From Mycolicibacterium sp. HK-90 (lineage in GTDB: Bacteria; Actinomycetota; Actinomycetes; Mycobacteriales; Mycobacteriaceae), in NCBI RefSeq assembly GCF_030486405.1, contig NZ_CP129613.1, positions 6,262,001 to 6,326,000 on the forward strand: a DNA stretch of 64,000 bases. The letters run 5' to 3'. The notes below the pieces were generated by a model. It did not search any database, was not told the origin of the DNA, and saw only the letters and a program-made list of their open reading frames with translations. Shown here one piece after another: positions 41,040 to 50,187 of the stretch (within the stretch, counting starts at the first letter, position 1; every line of letters starts with the position of its first letter). The translations under genes and the position numbers were made by a program.

Positions 41040-41468
41040 ATGCCCGGGCACGAGGCGATCGCCCAGTTCGCAGACGCACCCTGCGCGGTGCTCGCGACCC
41101 TGGGTTCCGACGGCGCACCGCACCTCGTGCCGGTGGTGTTCGCGGTCCAGTTGTCGACGTCGGCGGAGATCCCGGCCACGATCTACACCGCGGTGGACGC
41201 CAAGCCCAAGTCCACCCAGCGTCTGCGCCGGCTGGCCAACATCGAAGGCGATTCCCGGGTCAGCCTGCTGGTCGACCATTACACCGACGAATGGGCGCAC
41301 CTGTGGTGGGTACGCGCCGATGGCCGGGCCGCGACGCATTACAGCGGCGAGGAGATGGCCACCGGTTACGGGTTGCTGCGCGCGAAATATCCCCAGTACG
41401 AGCGGATCGCGCTCAACGGACCGGTCATCACCGTCAGCGTCACCCGCTGGTCGTCGTGGCAGGTGTGA
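41040..41468 (+). CDS. PPOX-class F420-dependent oxidoreductase (TIGR03668-like)
   Basis: About 142 residues: [20 protein letters not shown] at the N-terminus, [20 protein letters not shown] (loop and helix) and [15 protein letters not shown]. This matches the mycobacterial subfamily typified by TIGR03668 proteins. Deazaflavin use is inferred from family. It is followed 4 bases later by a TetR gene and is probably co-transcribed with it. Confidence 0.8.
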   Translation: MPGHEAIAQFADAPCAVLATLGSDGAPHLVPVVFAVQLSTSAEIPATIYTAVDAKPKSTQRLRRLANIEGDSRVSLLVDHYTDEWAHLWWVRADGRAATHYSGEEMATGYGLLRAKYPQYERIALNGPVITVSVTRWSSWQV

Positions 41469-41472
41469 TCCC

Positions 41473-42069
41473 GTGAACGACGCGCCCCGCAAGGCGCCGC
41501 GACAGCAGCGGTCCAGGGAGACCGTCGACGTGGTGCTCGAGGCAGCGGCGCAGGTGTTCGACCGAGAAGGTATCTCGGCGACCACCAACCGGATCGCCGA
41601 GCGAGCCGGCGTGTCGATCGGATCGATCTACCAATACTTTCCGAACAAGCAGGCATTGCTGCACGCACTGGCGCAGCGGCACGTGTCGAAGGCCGTCGAG
41701 CAGCTCGAGGCGGTGTGCGACGAGCTCCGGGCGCAGGAGCCGCCGTTCGACGACACCATGAGGACCATCCTCGACACCGTGGTCGAGCTGCACAGCGACC
41801 GTCCCGGCCTACACGGGCTGATGCACCGAGTGGTTCAGCCGCGCGCCGACGAGCTCGCGGCGTTGCAGCGGTTCGAGGATCGGCTGACCCGCGAGGTGGC
41901 GTTTCATCTGCGCCGCTGCGGCCTCGGCGGCTCCGACGACGAGAGTGCCCTGGCCACCGCGCAGATGCTGGTGCACGCGGTCGACGCACAGCTGCACCGG
42001 GTGATGCCACGGCGCGGGATGAACACCGACTCGCTACTCGGGCTTGTCGAACGCCTGCTGCGCGACTGA
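41473..42069 (+). CDS. TetR-family regulator
   Basis: About 198 residues from GTG 41473. HTH: TNRIAERAGVSIGSIYQYFP near residues 37-56. It lies directly after the F420 PPOX gene and converges on the alpha/beta hydrolase, their ends overlapping by 36 bases. The target is uncertain; no convincing palindrome was found in the 4-base gap. Confidence 0.82.
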   Translation: MNDAPRKAPRQQRSRETVDVVLEAAAQVFDREGISATTNRIAERAGVSIGSIYQYFPNKQALLHALAQRHVSKAVEQLEAVCDELRAQEPPFDDTMRTILDTVVELHSDRPGLHGLMHRVVQPRADELAALQRFEDRLTREVAFHLRRCGLGGSDDESALATAQMLVHAVDAQLHRVMPRRGMNTDSLLGLVERLLRD

Positions 42070-43008
42070 CGGGGAGCCTGAGCGGACCTCGTCCCGGACG
42101 CGACGCACCGCCGACACCAACTGGCTCAGCCCCGGTTCTTCCACCGGGTAGTGCCCACACCCGTCCAGCATCACGAGCCGGGTGGGGGCAGTGATCCGCC
42201 GGAGGAACCGGACGCTCAACGGAGCCGGGGTCCACGCGTCCGCGCCCGGGTGCACCAACGTCACCGGTGCGGCGTCGAACGTCTCGGGCGCGGTGTGGGC
42301 GAAATTCATCCAGCTGCAGAGGAATCCGAGCGGCACCCGCACGCCACCACCCCGCGGGTCGGTCGCACACAGACGCGCGAGCTCCCGGTTTCCGCTCATC
42401 GCCGTCATCTTCACGAGCCAGCGGATCGGTACCCGCACCCGGCCCAGCCAGGGATCGATCGCCCGCAGCAGCGCCGGCCCCACGGTGCCGACCGGCGAGA
42501 GCCGGGCCGCCGCACGGCGGGCCGCCGGGTCGGCGGGATCGAGCAGGCAGGTCGCGACCACGTGGGCGACCCGATCGGTACGGGCCGCGGCTTCATAGCC
42601 GAGCAGGCCGCCCATGCTGGCACCGAACACGACCAGCGGACGGTCGTCCTGCTCGCATTCGGCCCGGATCAGATCGCACACCAACTCGACCCAGTCGTCG
42701 TACCTGACGGCGGCCGGACGGGGTTCGGCGGTGTAGCCGTAGAGCGGCATATCCGGCGCCATCACCTCGACTCCCTCGGCTGCCGCCGCGGCGGCGATGG
42801 GCCACAACGCACCCGAGTACCCGCCGGCACCGTGGAGCACGAGCACGCGAATATCGCTGTCGGGTGCGGTGGCTCGCGCGATGTGCACGTCACGGCCACG
42901 CCACGACCACCACGTCGACACCGGCGCCACCCACTCGGCCCGGTATCGCGCGGGCACAAAACCGGCGTATCGCCGTGCCTGACTATCGATGTCCCTCTCG
43001 ATGTCCAT
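42034..43008 (-). CDS. Alpha/beta hydrolase
   Basis: About 324 residues from ATG 43008 (MDIERDID). Nucleophile elbow GASMGG, acid HPGADAWTP and His GCGHYPVEEP give a full Ser-Asp-His triad; the oxyanion region is LVLHGAGGYSG. The substrate is unknown; ester or epoxide chemistry is possible. The last 36 bases overlap the convergent TetR gene. An upstream in-frame ATG (43065) is a weaker start. Confidence 0.78.
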   Translation of the reverse strand: MDIERDIDSQARRYAGFVPARYRAEWVAPVSTWWSWRGRDVHIARATAPDSDIRVLVLHGAGGYSGALWPIAAAAAAEGVEVMAPDMPLYGYTAEPRPAAVRYDDWVELVCDLIRAECEQDDRPLVVFGASMGGLLGYEAAARTDRVAHVVATCLLDPADPAARRAAARLSPVGTVGPALLRAIDPWLGRVRVPIRWLVKMTAMSGNRELARLCATDPRGGGVRVPLGFLCSWMNFAHTAPETFDAAPVTLVHPGADAWTPAPLSVRFLRRITAPTRLVMLDGCGHYPVEEPGLSQLVSAVRRVRDEVRSGSPSVAQQAFDKPE

Positions 43009-43184
43009 GAGGTCAAGCCTCGGCACGGCCGGGACCGCTGACAACTCGCATTCGGCGGGCCGCATCGGCCGGTCAGGGCGGTGCTGTCGCCGGCTGCTCA
43101 CATTTTTCGCGGCGGCTACCCGGGCCTTGTGCTGTAGGTCACATCGGGGAATGGTGGAGAAACAGGGACACCAGGAGGAATGCC

Positions 43185-45347
43185 ATGGCGGACAAGTCTC
43201 ATTCGGCCGGCAACGGGACGGTGCCCACCGCGGACAGTCCCGACGCCATTCGCAACGTCGCCCTGGTCGGCCCATCGGGTGCGGGCAAGACCACCCTGGT
43301 CGAGGCACTGCTGGTGGCGGCGGGCGTGCTGACCCGCCCGGGCTCGGTGGTCGACGGCTCCACGGTGTGCGATTTCGACGACGCCGAGATCGGCCAGCAG
43401 CGCTCGGTCGGGCTGGCGCTGGCGCCGTTGCAGCACAACGGGATCAAGGTCAATCTGATCGACACCCCCGGATACGCCGACTTCGTCGGGGAACTGCGCG
43501 CCGGGCTCCGCGCGGCCGACTGCGCGCTGTTCGTGATCGCCGCCAACGAGGTCATCGACGAGCCGACCAAGGCGTTGTGGCAGGAATGCGCGGCGGTGGG
43601 CATGCCGCGCGCGGTGGTCATCACCAAACTCGACCACGCCCGGGCCAACTACGCCAACGCACTGGCCGGCGCCCAGCAGGCGTTCGGCGACAAGGTCGCG
43701 CCGCTGTACTTCCCCGCCGGGGGTGGGGTTATCGGGCTGCTGACCCGCACGCACTACGAATACAGCGGTGGCACCCGCACCACCCGGCCCCCCGATGGCT
43801 CGTACGACGACGAGATCGCCGAACTGCGCGGGTCTCTGATCGAGGGGATCATCGAGGAGTCCGAGGACGAGACGCTCATGGAGCGGTATCTCGGCGGTGA
43901 GGAGATCGACGAGTCGGTGTTGATCGCCGACCTGGAGAAGGCCGTCGCCCGCGGGTCGTTCTTCCCGGTGATCCCGGTGTGCAGCGGGTCGGGGGTCGGC
44001 ACGCTGGAACTGCTGGAGGTCGCCACCCGCGGTTTCCCGTCACCGCCCGAGCACCGGTTGCCCGAGGTCTTCGCGGCCAACGGATCCTCCCGCAAGCCGC
44101 TGTCCTGCGATCCGTCCGGACCGCTGCTGGCCGAGGTGGTGAAGACGACGTCGGATCCATATGTCGGCAGGGTCAGCCTGGTCCGGGTGTTCTCCGGCAC
44201 CATCAGGCCCGACGCCACCGTGCATGTGTCGGGCCATTTTTCTGCGTTCAGTGACGCGGTGGCGGCCGAGGGATCGCACGGCCACGCCGATCACGATGAG
44301 GACGAGCGCATCGGCACCTTGTCCTTCCCGCTGGGCAAGCAGCAACGCCCGGCACCGTCGGTGGTGGCCGGCGACATCTGCGCGATCGGCCGGCTGAGCC
44401 GGGCCGAGACCGGAGACACCCTCAGCGACAAGGCCGATCCCCTGGTGCTGCGCCCGTGGACGATGCCCGACCCGCTGCTGCCCATCGCGGTGCAGCCCCG
44501 GGCCAAGACCGACGAGGACAAACTGTCGGTCGGGTTGCAGCGGCTGGCCGCCGAGGATCCCACGTTGCGCATCGAGCAGAATCCCGAGACCCACCAGATC
44601 GTGCTGTGGTGCATGGGTGAGGCGCATGCGGGGGTGGTGCTCGACGGGCTGTCGCGGCGCTACGGGGTGTCGGTGGACACCGTCGAACTTCGGGTGCCGC
44701 TGCGAGAGACGCTCGGCCGCAAGGCCAAAGGGCACGGCAGGCACGTCAAGCAGTCGGGTGGGCACGGTCAGTACGCGGTCTGTGACATCGAGGTCGAACC
44801 GCTGCCCGAGGGCTCCGGTTTCGAGTTCGTCGACAGGGTTGTCGGCGGAGCCGTACCGCGCCAGTTCATCCCGAGCGTCGAGAAGGGCGTCCGGGCCCAG
44901 ATGGAGAAGGGAATCGGCGGTGAACACGGCGATGCCGGCTATCCCGTCGTCGACATCCGGGTGACCCTGGTCGACGGCAAGGCGCACAGCGTCGACTCGT
45001 CGGACTTCGCCTTTCAGGTGGCCGGCGGGCTCGCGTTGCGGGAGGCCGCGGCGGCGGCCGGCGTGAGTCTGCTCGAGCCGATCGACGAGGTGACCGTGGT
45101 GGTGCCCGACGATCTGGTCGGCTCGGTGATGAGCGATCTGGCCGGCCGGCGCGGCCGGGTGCTCGGCACCGACAGAGCCGACGGCGACCGGACCGTGGTG
45201 AAGGCCGAGATACCCGAAGTCGAACTGACCCGGTACGCGATCGACCTGCGATCGTTGTCGCACGGTGCCGGGACCTTCAGCCGCGGGTTCGCCCGCTACG
45301 AGCCGATGCCCGAATCCGCCGCGGCCCGGGTGCGCCGCTCCGCGTGA
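43185..45347 (+). CDS. fusA2: Elongation factor G-like protein EF-G2
   Basis: A 720-residue translational GTPase with EF-G domain order. G1 VGPSGAGKTT, G3 DTPGYADF and a G4-like TKLDHAR (Thr in place of the usual Asn), followed by domains II-V to QVAGGLALREAAAAAG. Mycobacterial EF-G2 (Rv0120c type) binds GTP poorly and cannot replace EF-G, by reported work; its role is unresolved. A strong GGAGGA precedes ATG 43185. Confidence 0.9.
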   Translation: MADKSHSAGNGTVPTADSPDAIRNVALVGPSGAGKTTLVEALLVAAGVLTRPGSVVDGSTVCDFDDAEIGQQRSVGLALAPLQHNGIKVNLIDTPGYADFVGELRAGLRAADCALFVIAANEVIDEPTKALWQECAAVGMPRAVVITKLDHARANYANALAGAQQAFGDKVAPLYFPAGGGVIGLLTRTHYEYSGGTRTTRPPDGSYDDEIAELRGSLIEGIIEESEDETLMERYLGGEEIDESVLIADLEKAVARGSFFPVIPVCSGSGVGTLELLEVATRGFPSPPEHRLPEVFAANGSSRKPLSCDPSGPLLAEVVKTTSDPYVGRVSLVRVFSGTIRPDATVHVSGHFSAFSDAVAAEGSHGHADHDEDERIGTLSFPLGKQQRPAPSVVAGDICAIGRLSRAETGDTLSDKADPLVLRPWTMPDPLLPIAVQPRAKTDEDKLSVGLQRLAAEDPTLRIEQNPETHQIVLWCMGEAHAGVVLDGLSRRYGVSVDTVELRVPLRETLGRKAKGHGRHVKQSGGHGQYAVCDIEVEPLPEGSGFEFVDRVVGGAVPRQFIPSVEKGVRAQMEKGIGGEHGDAGYPVVDIRVTLVDGKAHSVDSSDFAFQVAGGLALREAAAAAGVSLLEPIDEVTVVVPDDLVGSVMSDLAGRRGRVLGTDRADGDRTVVKAEIPEVELTRYAIDLRSLSHGAGTFSRGFARYEPMPESAAARVRRSA

Positions 45348-45362
45348 CGGGGGCGGTACCGC

Positions 45363-45932
45363 TCAGGTCGCCATCGAGGCGTAGAACTCGTCGGTGCCTG
45401 CCCCGTCCTCCAGTTGGACGTCGAAGGTGTTGAGCGCCAGGGCCAGTGTGCTGTAGCCGCCGAAGGTGAACATCAGGTCCATGCGCTGTTGGTCGTCGAG
45501 TTGCTCGCCCAGGCGCTCCCAGACCCGGGCCGACAGGCGCGAGCCGGTGTGCAGTTCATCGACCGCGTCGATCACGGTCTGATCGAATTCGTCTGCCGCG
45601 CAGCCGGTTCCCGCCGCCTCGACCTCCGCTTCGGTCATGCCGATCCGCCGGGCCAGCGCACTGTGATGGCCCCACTCGTAGGTACAGCCGAGCCGGAAGG
45701 CGGTCCGCAGGATCACCAGTTCGCGGATGCGCTCGGGCAGGGTCGAGGACAGCTGCAGGTAGGTGTTGAACGGCAGGAAGGCACCGGCCAGGACCGGGTG
45801 GCGGACCAGCGTCGACAACGCGTTGCCCACCTTGTCGGGATGACGGCGCTCCGGCGGCACGGTGGAGGCCAGGGCCTCGCGTACCTGATCGTCCCAACCC
45901 TCTGCCGGCAGCGGCGTCAACATGCCCATCAT
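45363..45932 (-). CDS. Carboxymuconolactone decarboxylase-family protein
   Basis: A 189-residue all-helical CMD/AhpD-like protein. The family segment ELVILRTAFRLGCTYEWGHH (residues about 70-89) has one Cys and the EWxHH; no CxxC pair, so peroxidase activity is unlikely. It lies divergent from the TetR at 46025 across a 22-bp palindrome and is a likely target of that regulator. Confidence 0.78.
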   Translation of the reverse strand: MMGMLTPLPAEGWDDQVREALASTVPPERRHPDKVGNALSTLVRHPVLAGAFLPFNTYLQLSSTLPERIRELVILRTAFRLGCTYEWGHHSALARRIGMTEAEVEAAGTGCAADEFDQTVIDAVDELHTGSRLSARVWERLGEQLDDQQRMDLMFTFGGYSTLALALNTFDVQLEDGAGTDEFYASMAT

Positions 45933-45950
45933 CCCTTCATGTCGATCCAG

Positions 45951-45992
45951 CTTTACGATCGACTAGTAATCTACTTTACGATCGTAAAGTAG
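45951..45992. promoter_or_regulatory. TetR operator: 22-bp palindrome plus half-site
   Basis: A perfect 22-bp palindrome, arms CTACTTTACGA, lies at 45971-45992. The half-site CTTTACGATCG recurs at 45951-45961, 20 bases to the left. Both fall between the CMD gene (start 45932) and tetR (start 46025). Symmetry, position and AT-richness relative to surroundings suit a TetR dimer covering both promoters. Confidence 0.75.
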
Positions 45993-46024
45993 AAACGGCC
46001 GCAGCGCACCCGAGGAGGAACGCG

Positions 46025-46570
46025 ATGGAGACCCGGGAACGCCTGGTCGAGGCGGCCGTCCGGCTGTTCACCAGGCACGGCTTCGCGGGCACGTCGCTGC
46101 AGATGATCGCCGATGAGCTCGGCTTCACCAAGGCCGCGATCTACTACCACTTCCGCACCCGCGAACAGCTGCTCACCGCCGCGCTGGACCCGGTCCTGGC
46201 GCAGATGCAGCAGATCGTCGACGATGCCGAGAACCACCGCGGTGCGCACGCCCGGGCCGATCGCATGGTGCGCGGGTACGCGGAGCTGGCCGTGCGCAAT
46301 CGTGCCCTGGTCTCGGTGCTCGCCAGCGACGCGAGCGTGAACGAGGCGCTGCGCACCCGGCCCGAGTGGGACACCCTGATCGACCGCCAGATGGCACTGC
46401 TGGCCGATGTCGATCCCGGGCCGGCCGGCACGGTCAAGGCCGCAATGGTGTTCTCCGGGATCGCCGGCGGTGCCGGGGTGGCTTCAGCGGGCCTCACCGA
46501 CGAGCAGCTCTACCGCCACCTCACCGACGCAGCCCGCCGCACCCTCGGCCTGCGGGTCTCCCGGCGCTGA
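46025..46570 (+). CDS. TetR-family regulator
   Basis: A 181-residue regulator with HTH TSLQMIADELGFTKAAIYYHF, residues about 23-43 (in part ADELGFTKAAIYYHF). It starts at ATG 46025 with GAGGA upstream. It probably represses itself with the SDR gene downstream and the divergent CMD gene. The signal is unknown. Confidence 0.84.
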   Translation: METRERLVEAAVRLFTRHGFAGTSLQMIADELGFTKAAIYYHFRTREQLLTAALDPVLAQMQQIVDDAENHRGAHARADRMVRGYAELAVRNRALVSVLASDASVNEALRTRPEWDTLIDRQMALLADVDPGPAGTVKAAMVFSGIAGGAGVASAGLTDEQLYRHLTDAARRTLGLRVSRR

Positions 46571-46611
46571 CGAAAAACATTGCAATGCAAGCTGTTACCG
46601 AAAGGAATGGG

Positions 46612-47319
46612 ATGACTGTCAAGACCGCCCTGGTCACCGGAGGCGCATCCGGAATCGGCAAGGCCGTCGCCGAGCGATTGACCGCCGACGGATACCAGGT
46701 GGCCACCCTCGACCTCAACGCCACCGACGACGCGCATTCCTACGCCGCCGACGTCACCGACCGGGCGCAGGTGGATGCGGTGTTCAAGACCGTCCGCGAG
46801 CAGCTCGGCCCGGTGACCATCCTGGTAAACGCCGCCGGGCTGAGCGGGTTCAAGCCGTTCACCGACATCACCTTCGAGGACTGGCGACGGGTGGTCGACG
46901 TCAACCTCAACGGAGTGTTCCACGTGGTGCAGGCCGCCCTGCCCGACATGATCGAGGCCGGCTGGGGCCGCATCGTCAACATCTCGTCGTCGAGCACGCA
47001 TTCGGGCGTGCCGTTCATGAGCCACTACGTCTCGGCCAAGTCCGCGGTGAACGGGCTGACCAAATCACTGGCACTGGAGTTCGGGCCGGCCGGGATCACC
47101 GTCAACGCGGTGCCACCGGGTTTCATCGACACCCCGATGCTGCGTGCCGCGGAATCCCGGGGCGAACTCGGCGAAATTCAGGACACCATCAACGCGACCC
47201 CGGTGCGGCGAATGGGTAAACCCGAGGATATTGCCGCGACATGTTCATTCCTGATCTCAGAGGAGGCCGGTTATATCACCGGTCAGATCATCGGCGTGAA
47301 CGGCGGCCGTAACACCTGA
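46612..47319 (+). CDS. Short-chain dehydrogenase/reductase
   Basis: A 235-residue classical SDR: cofactor loop TGGASGIGKAVAE, NAAG replacing NNAG at the central strand, catalytic Ser in NISSSSTHSG and YVSAK (Tyr/Lys). It ends VNGGRNT. 3-oxoacyl-ACP or alcohol substrates are both possible. It follows tetR by 41 bases, probably in the same transcript. Confidence 0.85.
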   Translation: MTVKTALVTGGASGIGKAVAERLTADGYQVATLDLNATDDAHSYAADVTDRAQVDAVFKTVREQLGPVTILVNAAGLSGFKPFTDITFEDWRRVVDVNLNGVFHVVQAALPDMIEAGWGRIVNISSSSTHSGVPFMSHYVSAKSAVNGLTKSLALEFGPAGITVNAVPPGFIDTPMLRAAESRGELGEIQDTINATPVRRMGKPEDIAATCSFLISEEAGYITGQIIGVNGGRNT

Positions 47320-47469
47320 TCAGCACCTACGCTGTGACGGGGGTCTCCCGGTACCGGCGTTTTGATATTCGCCGCACCGGGGCCCGGATAGTTGCACTTA
47401 TCTCTGGTTGTTTGGGACAGTTTTCAGACCTTTAGTTGCTGGCTGCGTCAATAATTCGGAGGTTTGCGC

Positions 47470-48714
47470 GTGGCCTCATCCACCGCGACACTGCGGGACC
47501 GCTTCGGCGAGCGGTTCAAGCACTGGCGGTACGACCCGCCGTACAAGACCGCGTGCGCGGGCATGGTCATCGCCCTGGTCGCGGTATTGGCGTTGACGTG
47601 GATGCAGTTCCGCGGCGTGTTCGACGAAAAGACACAGCTGACCGTGCTGTCCAACCGCTCGGGCCTGTCGATGGACCCGGGTTCGAAGGTCACGTTCAAC
47701 GGCGTGCCGATCGGCCGGCTCACGGCCGTGGACGTGGTGGACACCGACGGTGACTCCCAGGCTCAGCTGACCCTCGACATCAAGCCTCAGTACCTCAAGC
47801 TGATCCCGGAGAACGTGACCGCCGAGCTGCGGGCCACCACGGTGTTCGGCAACAAGTACATCTCGTTCACCGCACCCGAGCATCCGTCGGCGGCGCGGGT
47901 GTCGCCTTCGACACCGATTCAGGCCACAGGGGTGACGACGGAGTTCAACACCCTGTTCGAGACGATCACCGCCATCTCCGAACAGATCGACCCGATCAAG
48001 CTCAACCAGACCCTGACCGCCACCGCGCAGGCACTCGACGGTCTCGGCACCAAGTTCGGCGAGTCCATCGTCAACGGCAACACCATCCTGGCCGACCTGA
48101 ACGGCCGGATGCCCGAGATCCGCCGCGACATCGCCGGACTGGCCGACCTCGGCGAGATCTACGCCAACGCCGGGCCCGATCTGTTCGACGGCCTGACGAA
48201 CGCCGTCACCACGGCCCGCACCCTCAACGAGCAGCGCGGCAACCTGGACCAGGCGCTGGTGGCCGCGGTCGGTTTCGGCAACACCGGCGCCGACATCTTC
48301 GAACGCGGCGGCCCCTACCTGGTCCGCGGCAACCAGGATCTGCTGCCGGTGAGCGCCATGCTCGACCGCAACAGCCCCGCGCTGTACTGCATGATCCACA
48401 ACTACGCCGAGGCCGCGCCGAAATTCGCGCAGCAGACCCGCAACGGCTACGGCTTCGAGCTGCAGAACTTCCTGGTCGGCGCCCCCAATGCCTGGGTCTA
48501 TCCCGACAACCTGCCGCGGGTCAACGCCACCGGTGGCCCCGAGGGCCGGCCCGGCTGTTGGCAGCCGATCACCAAGGACCTGTGGCCCGCTCCGTATCTG
48601 GTGATGGACACCGGTGCCTCGATCGCGCCCTACAACCACTTCGAGCTCGGTCAGCCGCTGGTCACCGAGTACGTGTGGGGCCGCCAGATCGGCGAGCACA
48701 CGATCAATCCCTAG
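47470..48714 (+). CDS. Orphan Mce1A-like protein (MCE family)
   Basis: A 414-residue MCE-family protein from GTG 47470 (GGAGG eight bases upstream). One N-terminal membrane span (about 33-50), the MCE/MlaD domain (TVLSNRSGLSMDPGSKVTFN, VFGNKYISFT), a helical part, and a tail nearly the same as Mce1A: GCWQPITKDLWPAPYLVMDT and VEYVWGRQ-like VTEYVWGRQ, ending TINP. A hydrophobic insert of roughly 50 residues in Mce1A is absent. No YrbE or other mce genes are near, which is unusual. It may replace or compete with MceA in a lipid-transfer complex. Confidence 0.85.
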   Translation: MASSTATLRDRFGERFKHWRYDPPYKTACAGMVIALVAVLALTWMQFRGVFDEKTQLTVLSNRSGLSMDPGSKVTFNGVPIGRLTAVDVVDTDGDSQAQLTLDIKPQYLKLIPENVTAELRATTVFGNKYISFTAPEHPSAARVSPSTPIQATGVTTEFNTLFETITAISEQIDPIKLNQTLTATAQALDGLGTKFGESIVNGNTILADLNGRMPEIRRDIAGLADLGEIYANAGPDLFDGLTNAVTTARTLNEQRGNLDQALVAAVGFGNTGADIFERGGPYLVRGNQDLLPVSAMLDRNSPALYCMIHNYAEAAPKFAQQTRNGYGFELQNFLVGAPNAWVYPDNLPRVNATGGPEGRPGCWQPITKDLWPAPYLVMDTGASIAPYNHFELGQPLVTEYVWGRQIGEHTINP

Positions 48715-49637
48715 CGGTCGGTGTCGGCCGTGTCGACGCTCGGCACCGGCGTCTTGGATTCCAGTTCGGCTTCGAGCTTCTCTTCGTAGGCGCCCTCGTC
48801 GCGACCGAGCGCGATGGTCGCGGCGGCCATGGCGCCGACGGCCACCGACAAGGCCACCGGTTCCCAGCCGGTGATCGACAGGTGCTCGCCCAGCACGACG
48901 GAACCCAGCACCACCGCCACCACGGGCTCGAGCACGAGCATGGTCGGCACCGAGGTCTGCAACGATCCGGCGTGGAACGCCGACTGCTGGAGCAGCGTCG
49001 CCACCACCCCGAGCATCACCACGAGGTACAGGGCGGGCGTGGTCAACGCGACGAGCACGCTGTTCTCGGTGATCGTGTGCATCACGATCTTGGTGAGCAC
49101 GGCGACCACCCCGAACATCACGCCGACCGCGAGCGCCAACAGCACGGCGCGGCGCCAGTTGGTGCTGCGCGTGGCCGCGAGGACGCAGAGCGTGACTGCC
49201 ACCGCGCACACCACCGCGACGGTGACCGTGGTGGTCACCGACACCGCATAGGTTCCGGTGGTGGCCCGGGCGAGAGCGACGAACACGGTGAGCGCCCCGG
49301 TCAGAAGGAGCGCCCACACCCATTCGGCGCGGCTGACCCGCCGATGGGCCAACCGGGCGCTGAGCGGGAGCGCGAACAACAACGCCGACACCAGCACGGG
49401 CTGGACCAGCAGCAGCGAACCGTAACCGAGAGCCAGGGCCTGGAACACGTATCCGGCGACCGCGGCCGCGGTCCCCGCCCACCAGAGCCTCCGGCGCAGC
49501 AGTGTGCGCAGCATGACCGTGCTGACGCCCTTCTCGGGCGGTACGTCCATCGTCGCGCGCTGCCGCACCACAATGCCGACAGCCGCGAAAATCGCTGCGC
49601 AGAGGGCGAACAGCACCGCAAGACTGTTGCCGAGCAA
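48711..49637 (-). CDS. DMT-superfamily membrane transporter
   Basis: A 308-residue protein with about nine to ten membrane segments (EamA-type halves) and a charged C-terminal tail (EEKLEAELESKTPVP). Starts at TTG 49637 by frame; GTG seven codons later is an alternative. Likely an exporter of metabolites or a lipid carrier; the substrate is unknown. The 3' end overlaps the mce gene by 4 bases. Confidence 0.75.
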   Translation of the reverse strand: MLGNSLAVLFALCAAIFAAVGIVVRQRATMDVPPEKGVSTVMLRTLLRRRLWWAGTAAAVAGYVFQALALGYGSLLLVQPVLVSALLFALPLSARLAHRRVSRAEWVWALLLTGALTVFVALARATTGTYAVSVTTTVTVAVVCAVAVTLCVLAATRSTNWRRAVLLALAVGVMFGVVAVLTKIVMHTITENSVLVALTTPALYLVVMLGVVATLLQQSAFHAGSLQTSVPTMLVLEPVVAVVLGSVVLGEHLSITGWEPVALSVAVGAMAAATIALGRDEGAYEEKLEAELESKTPVPSVDTADTDR

Positions 49638-49741
49638 GCCTCGTCAACCCCTTTCGGGCCCAGTGTGTCGGCCACCTCTGGAGGGGAGAAGGCCAGTGCC
49701 CTCCAACCGTAGAGCGCTGACGGGTATCGCGCCGCCCCGGG

Positions 49742-50044
49742 TTACACGACCTGCAGGTGCCGCTTCGGAGGCTCGTCGGAAGATCCCGCGGGACCGGTCA
49801 GATCCGCATCGGAGGCGGGGTCGGGCGCGATCTTGTCGTTGACGCTCGCCACCGCCAGGTCGACGCGGTTCACCGCGTTGTCGCACAGGTCGCGGACGCG
49901 GCCGCTGGCGGTTTCGACCTCATCGGCAGCGCTGCGGAGGTAGGCCCTGAGGTTGATCCGGAGCCGCTCGCCGGCGCGGCGCACCCGCAGCCGTACCCGG
50001 TCGTCCACCTCGACGGTCACGTATGGCAACACTCGAAACCTCAT
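49742..50044 (-). CDS. Small hypothetical protein
   Basis: About 100 residues starting MRFRVLPYVTVEVDDRVRLR, with a basic N-terminal half, one amphipathic helix (LRAYLRSAADEVETASGRVR) and a disordered acidic/Pro tail. No signal peptide or family. GAGG lies 13 bases upstream of ATG 50044. The longer in-frame reading has no credible start. Confidence 0.5.
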   Translation of the reverse strand: MRFRVLPYVTVEVDDRVRLRVRRAGERLRINLRAYLRSAADEVETASGRVRDLCDNAVNRVDLAVASVNDKIAPDPASDADLTGPAGSSDEPPKRHLQVV

Positions 50045-50187
50045 GGCAGAAACCTCATAGCCCGCTCCACTCTCCGCTTGCCTTGGCTCACAGTAACCGC
50101 GCTCGGCCGCGGCGCGCCCCAGACGTGATCGGCGCCGCATGCCGACAGTTTATGACCGGCGGATCACATTGGCCCCCTGTCAGGCGG

